DNA of 15,153 nt from an uncultured Prevotella sp. (GCA_937916075.1 CALGHW010000307.1:1-15153), one strand, 5' to 3'; counted from the first letter of the stretch, positions 1 to 7,481 are shown. Notes: generated from the letters alone by a model not told the origin. Translations and numbers: made by a program.

Positions 1-59
1 GTTGCCAAGTTTCTCATAGAAATCAGGCAACTTTCTCTTCGTAATCAGGCAACTTTCTC
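1..59. repeat. 22-bp tandem repeat, cut by window edge
   Basis: The 17-mer AATCAGGCAACTTTCTC occurs at 21-37 and again at 43-59, exactly 22 bp apart. A degenerate third copy (GCCAAGTTTCTC at 4-15) keeps the same 22-bp phase, so the array may continue to the left of the window. It lies about 140 bp downstream of the polA stop codon. No open frame of convincing quality spans it, and its function is unknown. Confidence 0.7.
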
Positions 60-130
60 ATTTCAGCCGTTTCAAGTGCTCTGAAGGATGCATTGAAAGG
101 ATATGAAATATCTTTATATTTCAACGTTTG

Positions 131-155
131 TTTTTCAACCGTGCAGCTTGAAAAA
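131..155. other. Small AT-rich hairpin downstream of polA
   Basis: TTTTTCAA (131-138) and TTGAAAAA (148-155) form a perfect 8-bp stem with a 9-nt loop, about 50 nt past the polA stop. In the polA transcript no U-run follows the stem, so it is a poor intrinsic terminator. It could still mark the 3' end of the message. The rest of 1-201 shows no gene. Confidence 0.3.
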
Positions 156-201
156 TTCTGCCACCAGTTTTTCGTCAGACTTTGTGTGGTACGATGTCTT
201 G

Positions 202-2970
202 TCAGTGGGCCTCCAGCCAGTTGGCTCCCCATCCGCAGTCGGCCACGAGGGGCACCTGCATTTTGTAGGCTCCCTGCATCTCCTCGATGACGATGCGCTC
301 CACCTGCTCCTTCTCTTCGGGCAGGACGCTGAAGTTGAGTTCGTCGTGCACCTGGAGAATCATCTTGCTCCGGATGCCTTCCTCCCGGAAGCGGCTGGCG
401 ATGCGAATCATGGCCAGCTTGATGATATCGGCCGCTGTGCCCTGGATGGGAGCGTTGATGGCGTTGCGCTCGGCAAAGCCGCGCACGGTGGCGTTGCGCG
501 AGTTGATGTCGGCCAGATAGCGGCGTCGGCCGAAGAGCGTCTCCACATAGCCCTTCTCGCGGGCCACCTCTTTGGAGTGTTCCATATAGTCGTGCACCTT
601 GGGGAAAGTCTGGAAGTAGCCGTCGATGAGCTGTTTGGCCTCGTCACGGCTGATGTCGAGCCGCTCGGCCAGACCGAAGACGGTGATGCCGTAGATGATG
701 CCGAAGTTGGCCCGCTTGGCTTTGGTGCGCTGGTCGCGGGTGACGCTCTCCATGGTCTCCTTGTAAATCTTGGCTGCCGTGGCGGCATGGATGTCATAGC
801 CCTCGCGGAAGGCTTCAATCATGTTTTCGTCGCCACTGAGGTGGGCCATCACGCGTAGCTCTATCTGACTGTAGTCGGCTGAAAAAAACAGACATCCAGG
901 CTCCGGTACAAAGGCTTTGCGTATCTCCTTGCCATCCTCACCGCGCACGGGAATGTTCTGCAGGTTGGGGTCGCTCGACGACAGGCGCCCGGTGGCGGTG
1001 ACAGCCTGGTTGAACGAGGTGTGGATATGGCCCGTCTGGGGATTGATCAGCTTAGGCAACGCATCGACATAAGTGCCGAGCAATTTTTTCAATCCTCTGT
1101 GTTCCAGGATGTCGGCCACTATCTCGCTCTTGCCCTTGAGCGACTGGAGCACTTCCTCGCTGGTGACATACTGCCCCGTCTTGGTCTTCTTGGCCTTCTC
1201 TACAATCTTCATCTTGTCGAAGAGCACCTCGCCCACCTGTTTGGGTGAGGCAATGTTGAACTCCATGCCGGCCAGCGCATAGATACGCTGCTCTATCTCC
1301 TTCATCCGGTCGGTCAAAACTTTTGACGTATCCTTCAGCGATTCCGTGTCAAGGCACACACCGTTGAGTTCCATTTGTGCCAAGACAGGCATGAGTGGCA
1401 TCTCGATTTGATAGAACAGGTCTTCGGCCCCATACTTCTTCAGTTCAGCCTCCAGCTTGTTTTTCAGTTTCAAGGTCACGTCGGCGTCTTCGGCCGCATA
1501 TTCGTAAACTTGCTCTGGAGCGAGGTCGCGCATGTTCTTTTGGTTCTTTCCCTTCGGTCCCAAGAGTTCCTCAATGTGGATAGTCTGATAGTTGAGGTAT
1601 ATCTCGGCCATGTAGTCCATGTTGTGACGCAGCTCCGGCTGGATGAGGTAGTGGGCAATCATGGTGTCGAACATCGGACCGTCGAGTGTCACGCCGTAGC
1701 GGGCCAACACCTCCAGGTCGTACTTCATGTTCTGACCCACCTTGAGTATTTTGGGGTCTTCATAGAGCGGTTTAAATATATTAACAATCTTTTGGGCCTC
1801 TTCACGGTTGGCGGTAACAGGTACATAAAACGCCTCATTTTCCTGAACAGAAAAGCTCAAACCCACCAATTCAGCCTCAATGGCGGCCGTAGAAGTGGTC
1901 TCTGTATCTATACTGATGAATTGTTTTGTCATGAAATAATCATATATTTCATGCATTTTCTGCTCATTATCAATGAGTTGGTAACTATGAGATACCGTTT
2001 TTAGCGTGCTCAGATTCTCGTTTTTGAAAAGATCTTGCCCGTCGGTCGGATTTTCTGCGAATAAATCAAGTTGTGTATTAGCAGGTTTTGGCTTCTTTTC
2101 AGTTTTATTAAGAATCCTGTCGGCAAAGCTCTTAAACTCCAGTTCGTCGAAGATTCGTCGCAGTTCAGGCTCGTTGGGAGCGGCGAGTTTCAGTTCATCG
2201 AGATTGAGCTTTACCGGCACGTCGGTTTTGATGGTTGCCAAGAATTTGGAGAAAGCGATTTGCTGTCTGTTCTCCTCAATTTTCTTTTTGAGCGCCCCCT
2301 TCAGTTCGGCCGTGCTTTCCAGCAAGTGGTCGATACTGCCAAACTGCTTGATGAGTTTGATGGCGGTCTTTTCGCCCACGCCCGGACATCCGGGAATATT
2401 GTCGGCCGCATCCCCCATCAGTCCGAGCAGGTCGATGACCTGGAGTGGGGTAGCGATATCATATTTTTGCTCGATTTCATCGACTCCCAGTGTCTCATAT
2501 CCAGCGTCGCCATAGCGTGGACGAAACATGAAGACATGCGGTTGGACCAGCTGTCCGTAGTCCTTGTCGGGAGTGAGCATATACGTGTCGATGCCCAGCT
2601 GCCCGGCTTGCGTGGCCAATGTGCCAATCACGTCGTCGGCCTCATAGCCACTGATTTCCAGTACCGGTATGCGGAAAGCCTTGAGCACCTCCTTGATGAC
2701 CGGCACCGACCGCTTGATGTCCTCGGGACAGGCCTCGCGCTGGGCCTTGTATTCGGGGTAAGCCTCATGGCGGAAGGTGGGTCCGGCCGGGTCGAAGGCC
2801 ACGCCCAGATGGGTGGGCTGCTCCTTGGTGATGACTTCATGGAGCGTATTGACAAAGCCCATGACAGCCGAGGTATTCATGCCTTTTGAGTTGATGCGTG
2901 GATTCTTGATGAAAGCATAATAAGCACGGTATATGAGTGCGTAAGCGTCTAAAAGAAATAATTTATCCAT
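202..2970 (-). CDS. polA: DNA polymerase I (PolA), full three-domain form
   Basis: This 922-residue protein is close to the 928 of E. coli PolA. It removes RNA primers and fills gaps during lagging-strand synthesis and excision repair. Residues 1-290 are the 5'-3' flap nuclease domain (acidic residues in YEADD 109-113; helix-hairpin-helix near GCPGVGEKTA 194-203). Residues 350-500 form a 3'-5' exonuclease with its acidic residues intact (D355, E357, D418, D495), so proofreading is expected. The polymerase domain has motif A (D699 in FSADYSQIELR), motif B (RTKAKRANFGIIYG, F756) and motif C (HDE 875-877). The linker carries QLDLF at 300-304, a match to the sliding-clamp binding pentamer. I chose the ATG at 2970 because MDKLFLLDAYALIYR is the usual family N-terminus; an upstream in-frame extension of 25 residues looks non-coding. 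The gene is divergent from the prenyl synthase, with 85 bp between the starts. Confidence 0.97.
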   Translation of the reverse strand: MDKLFLLDAYALIYRAYYAFIKNPRINSKGMNTSAVMGFVNTLHEVITKEQPTHLGVAFDPAGPTFRHEAYPEYKAQREACPEDIKRSVPVIKEVLKAFRIPVLEISGYEADDVIGTLATQAGQLGIDTYMLTPDKDYGQLVQPHVFMFRPRYGDAGYETLGVDEIEQKYDIATPLQVIDLLGLMGDAADNIPGCPGVGEKTAIKLIKQFGSIDHLLESTAELKGALKKKIEENRQQIAFSKFLATIKTDVPVKLNLDELKLAAPNEPELRRIFDELEFKSFADRILNKTEKKPKPANTQLDLFAENPTDGQDLFKNENLSTLKTVSHSYQLIDNEQKMHEIYDYFMTKQFISIDTETTSTAAIEAELVGLSFSVQENEAFYVPVTANREEAQKIVNIFKPLYEDPKILKVGQNMKYDLEVLARYGVTLDGPMFDTMIAHYLIQPELRHNMDYMAEIYLNYQTIHIEELLGPKGKNQKNMRDLAPEQVYEYAAEDADVTLKLKNKLEAELKKYGAEDLFYQIEMPLMPVLAQMELNGVCLDTESLKDTSKVLTDRMKEIEQRIYALAGMEFNIASPKQVGEVLFDKMKIVEKAKKTKTGQYVTSEEVLQSLKGKSEIVADILEHRGLKKLLGTYVDALPKLINPQTGHIHTSFNQAVTATGRLSSSDPNLQNIPVRGEDGKEIRKAFVPEPGCLFFSADYSQIELRVMAHLSGDENMIEAFREGYDIHAATAAKIYKETMESVTRDQRTKAKRANFGIIYGITVFGLAERLDISRDEAKQLIDGYFQTFPKVHDYMEHSKEVAREKGYVETLFGRRRYLADINSRNATVRGFAERNAINAPIQGTAADIIKLAMIRIASRFREEGIRSKMILQVHDELNFSVLPEEKEQVERIVIEEMQGAYKMQVPLVADCGWGANWLEAH

Positions 2971-3031
2971 AATTCTCTTTATTTTCTGCGTAAAATTACT
3001 AAATTTATTCCGCAATCCCCGATAAATTCTG

Positions 3032-3039
3032 TAATTTTG
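3032..3039 (+). promoter_or_regulatory. Bacteroidetes -7 element (TAATTTTG) before prenyl synthase
   Basis: TAATTTTG is an exact match to the Bacteroidetes -7 consensus TAnnTTTG and ends 16 nt before the ATG at 3056, giving a very short leader. No TTTG lies at the expected 19-21 nt upstream, so the -33 half is missing or degenerate. In the same gap, the minus-strand TAATTTTA (2998-2991) is a 7/8 match that could serve polA. Confidence 0.45.
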
Positions 3040-3055
3040 TATCAAATTTTATGTC

Positions 3056-4033
3056 ATGGACTATTTATCACAGATACGGAAACCGATAGAAGGAGACTTG
3101 AATGACTTTGTGGAGTTGTTCAATCAGTCAATGTCGCATACCGACGGTATGCTTTCGCAGGTGCTTGAGCATATCCGGAAGAAGGCCGGCAAGCGGATGC
3201 GCCCCATGCTGATATTGCTGATGGCCAAAAATTATGGCCGGGTTTCGCATGTGACACAAAATGCTGCTGTGGGTCTGGAGCTGCTGCATACGGCCAGTCT
3301 GGTGCATGATGACGTGGTGGACGAGAGCAGCGAGCGGCGCGGACAGGCTTCTGTGAATGCGGTCTATAATAACAAGGTGGCTGTGCTGGTGGGCGACTAT
3401 CTGCTATCTACGGCCTTGCTTCACGTATCGTATACGGATAATCAAAAGATTGTACAATATTTAGCAGAGCTGGGCCGGACATTGGCCAGTGGAGAGATAC
3501 TGCAACTGTCGAATATCCGGAATCAGAAAATATCTGAAGATGTTTATTATCAGGTGATTAAACAGAAGACAGCCGCTTTGTTTGAGGCTTGTTGTGCTAT
3601 TGGAGCCTTGTCGGCAGGGGCAACTGAGAATGAGATAGAGGCGGCGAAACTATTCGGACAGAATTTAGGCATTATCTTCCAGATACGAGATGATATATTC
3701 GACTATTATGACGCTGCCGAGATAGGCAAGCCGACGGGCAATGACATGGCTGAAGGCAAGCTTACGCTGCCCATTATCTATGCCCTCAACACGACAGGGG
3801 ATGAGATGATGATACAGTTGGCCTACAAGGTGAAGGACCATACCGCGACTCCTGAAGAGATTGCGCGGCTTGTGGCGTTTGCCAAGGAGAACGGAGGCAT
3901 TGACTATGCCGAGCGGCGGATGGACGACATACACCGCGATTCGATGCGCTATATTGAAAATCATGTAGGTGACGAGGATATCAAGAACAGTCTCAAGGCT
4001 TATCTTGACTTTGTCATTCAAAGAGATAAATAA
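3056..4033 (+). CDS. Long-chain trans-polyprenyl diphosphate synthase
   Basis: This 325-residue protein belongs to the all-alpha trans-isoprenyl diphosphate synthase family, which condenses isopentenyl diphosphate onto an allylic primer. The first Asp-rich motif is DDVVD at 85-89 and the second is DDIFD at 212-216. Other family marks are GKRMRP (45-50), KTAALF (171-176) and GKLTLP (234-239). The residues four and five places before the first Asp-rich motif are small (A80, S81), which in this family fits a long product (C35-C50) rather than farnesyl or geranylgeranyl diphosphate. In an anaerobic Bacteroidales the likely use is the menaquinone side chain; this is inferred, so I give no ispB/hepT symbol. 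The gene stands alone, divergent from polA and convergent with the next gene across a strong hairpin. Confidence 0.92.
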   Translation: MDYLSQIRKPIEGDLNDFVELFNQSMSHTDGMLSQVLEHIRKKAGKRMRPMLILLMAKNYGRVSHVTQNAAVGLELLHTASLVHDDVVDESSERRGQASVNAVYNNKVAVLVGDYLLSTALLHVSYTDNQKIVQYLAELGRTLASGEILQLSNIRNQKISEDVYYQVIKQKTAALFEACCAIGALSAGATENEIEAAKLFGQNLGIIFQIRDDIFDYYDAAEIGKPTGNDMAEGKLTLPIIYALNTTGDEMMIQLAYKVKDHTATPEEIARLVAFAKENGGIDYAERRMDDIHRDSMRYIENHVGDEDIKNSLKAYLDFVIQRDK

Positions 4034-4054
4034 GTGGTTTTTACCACACGAATC

Positions 4055-4126
4055 CCGCAGGGAAAAGAAAAGTCCCCGCCACATGAGCGACAGCTTCTGT
4101 GGCGGGGACTTTTCTTTTCCCTGCGG
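4055..4126. terminator. Bidirectional intrinsic terminator with perfect 29-bp stem
   Basis: Positions 4055-4083 and 4098-4126 are perfect reverse complements of 29 nt. The 14-nt loop (4084-4097) can itself form a 3-bp AGC/GCT mini-stem. The GC-rich core (GTCCCCGCCACA) is followed on each strand by the same U-run, TTTTCTTTT. It therefore reads as an intrinsic terminator for the prenyl synthase (plus, stop 22 nt upstream) and for the secreted-protein gene (minus, stop 44 nt away). The arms continue past the U-runs into CCGCAGGG/CCCTGCGG, which is longer than termination needs. Confidence 0.88.
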
Positions 4127-4169
4127 AAATTCATTGTGCGGACTTTTATGAAGAAGAGCTTGGGGCCAC

Positions 4170-5555
4170 CTATCGGATAACTTTCTTCGTTTTGCCGCCT
4201 TCTTTTACGATATAAAGGCCTTTTTTGCCGCTTGCAGTATAACTGTCCGTCTTGATGCCGTTAAGGCTGTAAACGCCGTTTGTGTCGCTTCTACGGACAT
4301 TCTCGTTGATGCCCTCGATGTGGGTGACACCGGAGACATAGTCCACATACTGGTCGTAGGTGGTCTTGAGGGTGGGGCGGAAGGTTTGGGTATTTTTATC
4401 AAGTACGTTGGTCACCACACTTTTTTTCAGGGTCTTGTTGTCAGGCAGTTCATAGTATTCATAATTGTAGGTCAGTGACTGGTTCATGTCCAGGTCCAGT
4501 CCCAGGTCGGGATCAGTTCCGAAGTCGAAACCGTTGTCAGTTCCGAAGTCAAAGTCATCGTTGCCCGTGCCACTGGTCTCCGTCTTGATGCAGTCGCCAT
4601 ACTCGTTGTTGGTGTTAGTCACGGTGGCCGTCAGGACATTGTTGCCCATCATGTCAATGTTGATGGTGCTCTTGTTGCTTCCATAGTTGTCGGTCACGTT
4701 TACAGAGGCCTGCATCTTCATGACGGTCTGTGTCATGAACGGCAGTTCGAAGGTGAGGTCGCTGGTGGTGTCTGTGTATTTTCCGCTGATGGTTCCCGTG
4801 AGCGGTATGCTGTTGTAGGTCATGGTGACTGTGGCCGACTCAATCATATTGTCTTTGTCGTCCAGCAAGCTAGCCCCGAGGTTGTCCATCGAGAAATTAA
4901 ACAGCTTGTTGGCGTCATACTTGTACCATTTGAGGATGGTCACTTTGACAGGGATGCTGACCGTGTTGCCCTGCTCGTCCTCGCTGTTGAGGGTGGTGGA
5001 CACGCTGTTCAGTTTGCCGGTGAGGATGGAATAGCCAAACTCCACTTCCGACACTTTCTCGAGCGTCTTGGAGTCTTCATCATAAGCATAGACCGTCTCT
5101 TTAGACACTCTGCCCTTGCCGTCCCTTGTCAGGTCGATGCGGGCGGTTGTCACGGAGTCGGTCCAGGTGGAGGTGGCGGCATCCCAGGTGTAGGCTACGG
5201 TCTTGGTGACAAGGCCTTCCAGGGTGTCGTCGTAGGTGTATTCCGTTCTTTGGTCTTTATCCTTTCCTCTTATTTCCGTTGCGGTGACATATCCTTTTGT
5301 GTTGTATTCCGTTTGGGTCGTGGCCTGCTGTTGCCAGTCGCTGCCAGTGTAGGTATAGGTGGTGGTGTGGCAAGCCTTGGTGGTGAGGATGTCCATGCCG
5401 GTCATGTCCAGACCGGATGCCTGTCGAGGTGTGGCGTGGTTCAGGATAAAGGCTTTGACCATTCTGTCGGCCTTGAATACAGGTAGTGTTTGTGCTTGGG
5501 CAGCTGTCGCCGACAGGAGGAGGGTGGCTGCCACGAAAAGGTTTAACTGTTTCAT
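4170..5555 (-). CDS. Secreted YD-repeat-like protein with T9SS-like C-terminal tail
   Basis: This 461-residue protein has no function I can name. Residues 1-21 are a clear Sec signal peptide (MKQLNLFVAATLLLSATAAQA) with an AQA cleavage site. Residues about 60-180 contain repeated short strands of the form TEY-TY-YD-W (for example TEYTYDDTLEGLV and VAYTWDAATSTWTDS), like the YD/RHS-type beta repeats found in many Bacteroidetes outer-surface proteins. Around 334-356 is an Asp-rich loop with FDFGTD twice, eight residues apart, possibly metal-binding. The last 36 residues (NGVYSLNGIKT then KKGLYIVKEGGKTKKVIR) resemble the short type A C-terminal sorting domain of type IX secretion in Prevotella. 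Export and surface or cell-free location are inferred. The gene lies 80 bp downstream of deoC but looks functionally unrelated. Confidence 0.85.
   Translation of the reverse strand: MKQLNLFVAATLLLSATAAQAQTLPVFKADRMVKAFILNHATPRQASGLDMTGMDILTTKACHTTTYTYTGSDWQQQATTQTEYNTKGYVTATEIRGKDKDQRTEYTYDDTLEGLVTKTVAYTWDAATSTWTDSVTTARIDLTRDGKGRVSKETVYAYDEDSKTLEKVSEVEFGYSILTGKLNSVSTTLNSEDEQGNTVSIPVKVTILKWYKYDANKLFNFSMDNLGASLLDDKDNMIESATVTMTYNSIPLTGTISGKYTDTTSDLTFELPFMTQTVMKMQASVNVTDNYGSNKSTINIDMMGNNVLTATVTNTNNEYGDCIKTETSGTGNDDFDFGTDNGFDFGTDPDLGLDLDMNQSLTYNYEYYELPDNKTLKKSVVTNVLDKNTQTFRPTLKTTYDQYVDYVSGVTHIEGINENVRRSDTNGVYSLNGIKTDSYTASGKKGLYIVKEGGKTKKVIR
4514..4550 (-). repeat. Direct repeat coding for two FDFGTD units
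   Basis: The 13-mer CAGTTCCGAAGTC occurs at 4514-4526 and 4538-4550, offset by 24 nt (8 codons). In the minus-strand gene it encodes the duplicated Asp-rich FDFGTD block. The period is a whole number of codons, so a copy-number change would not break the frame. Confidence 0.75.
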
Positions 5556-5578
5556 AATGACTATGGATTAAATCAGAA

Positions 5579-5620
5579 AATGGACTCCAATAACTTCCGT
5601 TGAAATTATTGAAATCCATT
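5579..5620. other. Weak inverted repeat between deoC and secreted-protein gene
   Basis: AATGGA...TCCATT and CAATAA...TTATTG form a nested 6+6-bp AT-rich stem with a 3-nt internal mismatch and a 12-nt loop. The run of T follows on the plus strand, where no gene needs it. On the minus strand, after deoC, only TTTTCTG follows. It could be a weak deoC terminator or chance. I found no TAnnTTTG promoter for the secreted-protein gene in this gap. Confidence 0.3.
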
Positions 5621-5635
5621 TTTTTTATTGCGTTT

Positions 5636-6577
5636 TTAGAAGAATTTAGTCTCCTTGCCAATCACCTCGCTCAGCAGCATGTTGGCCAGCCGGCTTGTGC
5701 CCAGGCGGAGCCACTGGTTGGTGAGCCATTTCTCGCCCAAAATCTCTTTGACGATGGTGTAGTAGATGAGTGCGTCGGTCACGGTGTTAAGACCTCCGGC
5801 GGGCTTAAATCCAATCTGTATGCCCGTCTGCTGGTAGTATTCCTTGATGGCCTGACACATCACATAAGCCGCTTCTGGTGTGGCGGCTGGCTCCAGCTTG
5901 CCGGTCGAAGTCTTGATGTAGTCGGCTCCGGCGTACATGGCCAGGATGGAGGCCTTTTTGATGTTGGAGGCCGTCTTGAGGCAACCCGTCTCCAGGATGA
6001 CCTTCATCTTCTTGTCGCCACAGGTCTCTTTCAGCTCGCTGATATCGTCGGCCACGCCCTCATAGTCGCCGCTGAGAAATTTGCCTACAGGCATCACGAT
6101 GTCAATTTCTGTGGCGCCGTCTTTGATGGCCAATGCCGTCTCGGCCACCTTCACCTCGATGAGTGCCTGCGACGACGGGAAACTGCCCGACACGCAAGCT
6201 ATTTCCACACCGTCCACTTCAAGCGTCTCGGCCACGGTCTTGGCGAAGTTGGGGTAAACACAAATGGTGGCCACATGAGGCAGGTCGGGGTAGGCCTCGT
6301 CAAACTGGTTGACCCGTTCGGTGAAGGCCAGGATGCTGTCTTCCGAATCCGTTGTTTTCAGCGAGGTCAGTTCCACGCTTCCCATGAGGAATTTCTTCAC
6401 TTCGGGCGTATCGTTCTCATGCACCTTCTCGGTGATGATTTTACGTACAGCCGCGCGCACCTCGTCGTCGTTGAGGTCTGTGTTGTATTTGCTCAAGGCC
6501 TCTTCGTATTTGTTCATTTTGAGAGCGTCGTTTTGCACGAATTTCATACCGCTCTCGTTGCTTTGGTTTTCTGCCAT
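5636..6577 (-). CDS. deoC: Deoxyribose-phosphate aldolase (DERA)
   Basis: This 313-residue class I aldolase splits 2-deoxyribose 5-phosphate into acetaldehyde and glyceraldehyde 3-phosphate, the last step of deoxynucleoside breakdown in the cytosol. The Schiff-base lysine is K222 in DYIKTSTGK, the second active-site lysine is K258 in FKPAGG, and the acidic partner is D159 in EIDIV. The protein is about 50 residues longer than E. coli DeoC (259), mostly in the N-terminal part before the barrel; long forms are common in Bacteroidetes. The ATG starts 2 nt after the stop of the MazG-like gene, so the two are almost certainly translated from one message. It is the last gene of the dtd-MazG-deoC unit. 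Confidence 0.96.
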   Translation of the reverse strand: MAENQSNESGMKFVQNDALKMNKYEEALSKYNTDLNDDEVRAAVRKIITEKVHENDTPEVKKFLMGSVELTSLKTTDSEDSILAFTERVNQFDEAYPDLPHVATICVYPNFAKTVAETLEVDGVEIACVSGSFPSSQALIEVKVAETALAIKDGATEIDIVMPVGKFLSGDYEGVADDISELKETCGDKKMKVILETGCLKTASNIKKASILAMYAGADYIKTSTGKLEPAATPEAAYVMCQAIKEYYQQTGIQIGFKPAGGLNTVTDALIYYTIVKEILGEKWLTNQWLRLGTSRLANMLLSEVIGKETKFF

Positions 6578-6579
6578 TT

Positions 6580-6915
6580 TTATTCTTTAAGTTTGGGGTT
6601 GTTAATATGTCTTTCCTTGTCTCTTTGAGTTTTTTTCTCAATGTTCTTCCAGAGCTCTTCCGTGAGGTCGATGCCCGTCTGGTTGGCGATGCATAGCAAT
6701 ACCCACAGCACGTCGGCCATCTCGTCGCCGAGGTTGGTCTTTTCTCCAGGCTTGAAGCTTTGGTCGCCATACTTGCGTGCCATGATGCGTGCCATCTCGC
6801 CCACTTCTTCCGTCAGGACAGCCATGTTGGTTAGTTCAGAGAAATAGCGTACGCCGTAAGTTTTGATCCAGTGGTCTACCATCTGTTGGGCTTTTCTGAT
6901 AGTAATCTCATCCAT
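6580..6915 (-). CDS. MazG-like nucleotide pyrophosphohydrolase
   Basis: This small 111-residue all-alpha NTP pyrophosphatase contains the MazG-type metal site EExxE...ExxD: E36, E37 and E40, then E65 and D68 (in GDEMADVLW). Single-domain members of this size hydrolyse non-canonical or excess nucleoside triphosphates to monophosphates and are regarded as pool-cleaning enzymes. The exact substrate cannot be read from the sequence. The gene lies 15 nt after dtd and 2 nt before deoC. Placement with a deoxyribose-phosphate catabolic enzyme fits a role in clearing damaged or surplus deoxynucleotides, but that is inference. Confidence 0.92.
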   Translation of the reverse strand: MDEITIRKAQQMVDHWIKTYGVRYFSELTNMAVLTEEVGEMARIMARKYGDQSFKPGEKTNLGDEMADVLWVLLCIANQTGIDLTEELWKNIEKKTQRDKERHINNPKLKE

Positions 6916-6930
6916 ATTGTGACGTTGTGT

Positions 6931-7383
6931 TTATTCTTTGTTTTTGGTGTCCATGCAGATGGTGACGGGGCCGTCGTTGAGCAGTTCTACCTTCATGTCG
7001 GCTCCGAATTCCCCCGTTCCCACAGGCTTGCCCATGGCCTCGCTCAGCCGGCGGCAGAAAGCCTCGTAGAGCGGGATGGATATCTCGTGAGGGGCGGCAT
7101 GAATCCACGACGGCCGGTTGCCTTTCTTGTAAGAGGCCATCAGGGTAAACTGACTGATGACGAGTATCTCGCCGCCAATGTCCATGATGGAGCGGTTCAT
7201 CACGCCGTTTTCATCGTCAAAGACCCGCAGGCCGACAACCTTCTTGGCCAGCCATTCGGCATCGTCTGCCGTGTCTTCCTCACCAATGCCGACCAGTATC
7301 ATGTAGCCCTTCTGTATGGCCGACTTGACAGTGCCGTTGATGGTGACGGAGGCGTGGCTGACGCGTTGTATTACAATTCTCAT
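6931..7383 (-). CDS. dtd: D-aminoacyl-tRNA deacylase
   Basis: This 150-residue protein has the standard length for DTD. It removes D-amino acids (and mischarged glycine) from tRNA, protecting translation. Both signature motifs are present: SQFTL at 77-81 and the Gly-cisPro motif GPVT at 138-141 within NDGPVTI. The conserved TGEFGADM lies at 123-130. The start MRIVIQRVSHASV matches the family N-terminus. It is the first gene of a three-gene unit and has its own well-formed promoter 26 nt upstream. Confidence 0.97.
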   Translation of the reverse strand: MRIVIQRVSHASVTINGTVKSAIQKGYMILVGIGEEDTADDAEWLAKKVVGLRVFDDENGVMNRSIMDIGGEILVISQFTLMASYKKGNRPSWIHAAPHEISIPLYEAFCRRLSEAMGKPVGTGEFGADMKVELLNDGPVTICMDTKNKE

Positions 7384-7408
7384 AAAATCCTTTATCTTAG
7401 CTTTGCCA

Positions 7409-7439
7409 CAAAGTTAGTCATTTTTTGATAATGGGCAAA
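7409..7439 (-). promoter_or_regulatory. Consensus Bacteroidetes promoter for dtd operon
   Basis: Read on the minus strand, TTTG (7439-7436), a 19-nt spacer and TAACTTTG (7416-7409) match the primary-sigma promoter of Bacteroidetes (TTTG-N19-21-TAnnTTTG) at every fixed position. The -7 element ends 25 nt before the dtd ATG, so the leader should be about 20 nt. This separates dtd-MazG-deoC from uvrC, whose stop lies 42 nt further upstream. Confidence 0.82.
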
Positions 7440-7481
7440 ACATCATGATGCTTTTATAGAGACAAACAGCCTTCTTTCCGT

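Noticed and set aside
1..59. CRISPR-like array at the left edge
   Set aside because: The period is only 22 bp with a 17-bp repeat, which leaves 5-nt gaps instead of real spacers.
23..232. Minus-strand 69-codon ORF overlapping the polA 3' end and running into the left repeat
   Set aside because: It begins inside polA in another frame, has no recognisable motif and ends in the repeat array. The part beyond polA (ending MRKLPDYEEKVA) looks mildly protein-like but lacks its own promoter and supportable start.
103..858. Plus-strand 251-codon ORF opposite polA
   Set aside because: It is antisense to the conserved polymerase domain of polA. Its composition (repeated H, L, V, D) is the typical shadow of a high-GC coding strand.
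5600..6628. Plus-strand 342-codon ORF opposite deoC
   Set aside because: It is antisense to a clear DERA gene. The long open frame is explained by the codon bias of deoC.
7440..7460. CATCATGATG palindrome as a uvrC terminator
   Set aside because: The stem is AT-rich with a bulge and a 2-nt loop and is not followed by a clear U-run, so I do not call it a terminator.
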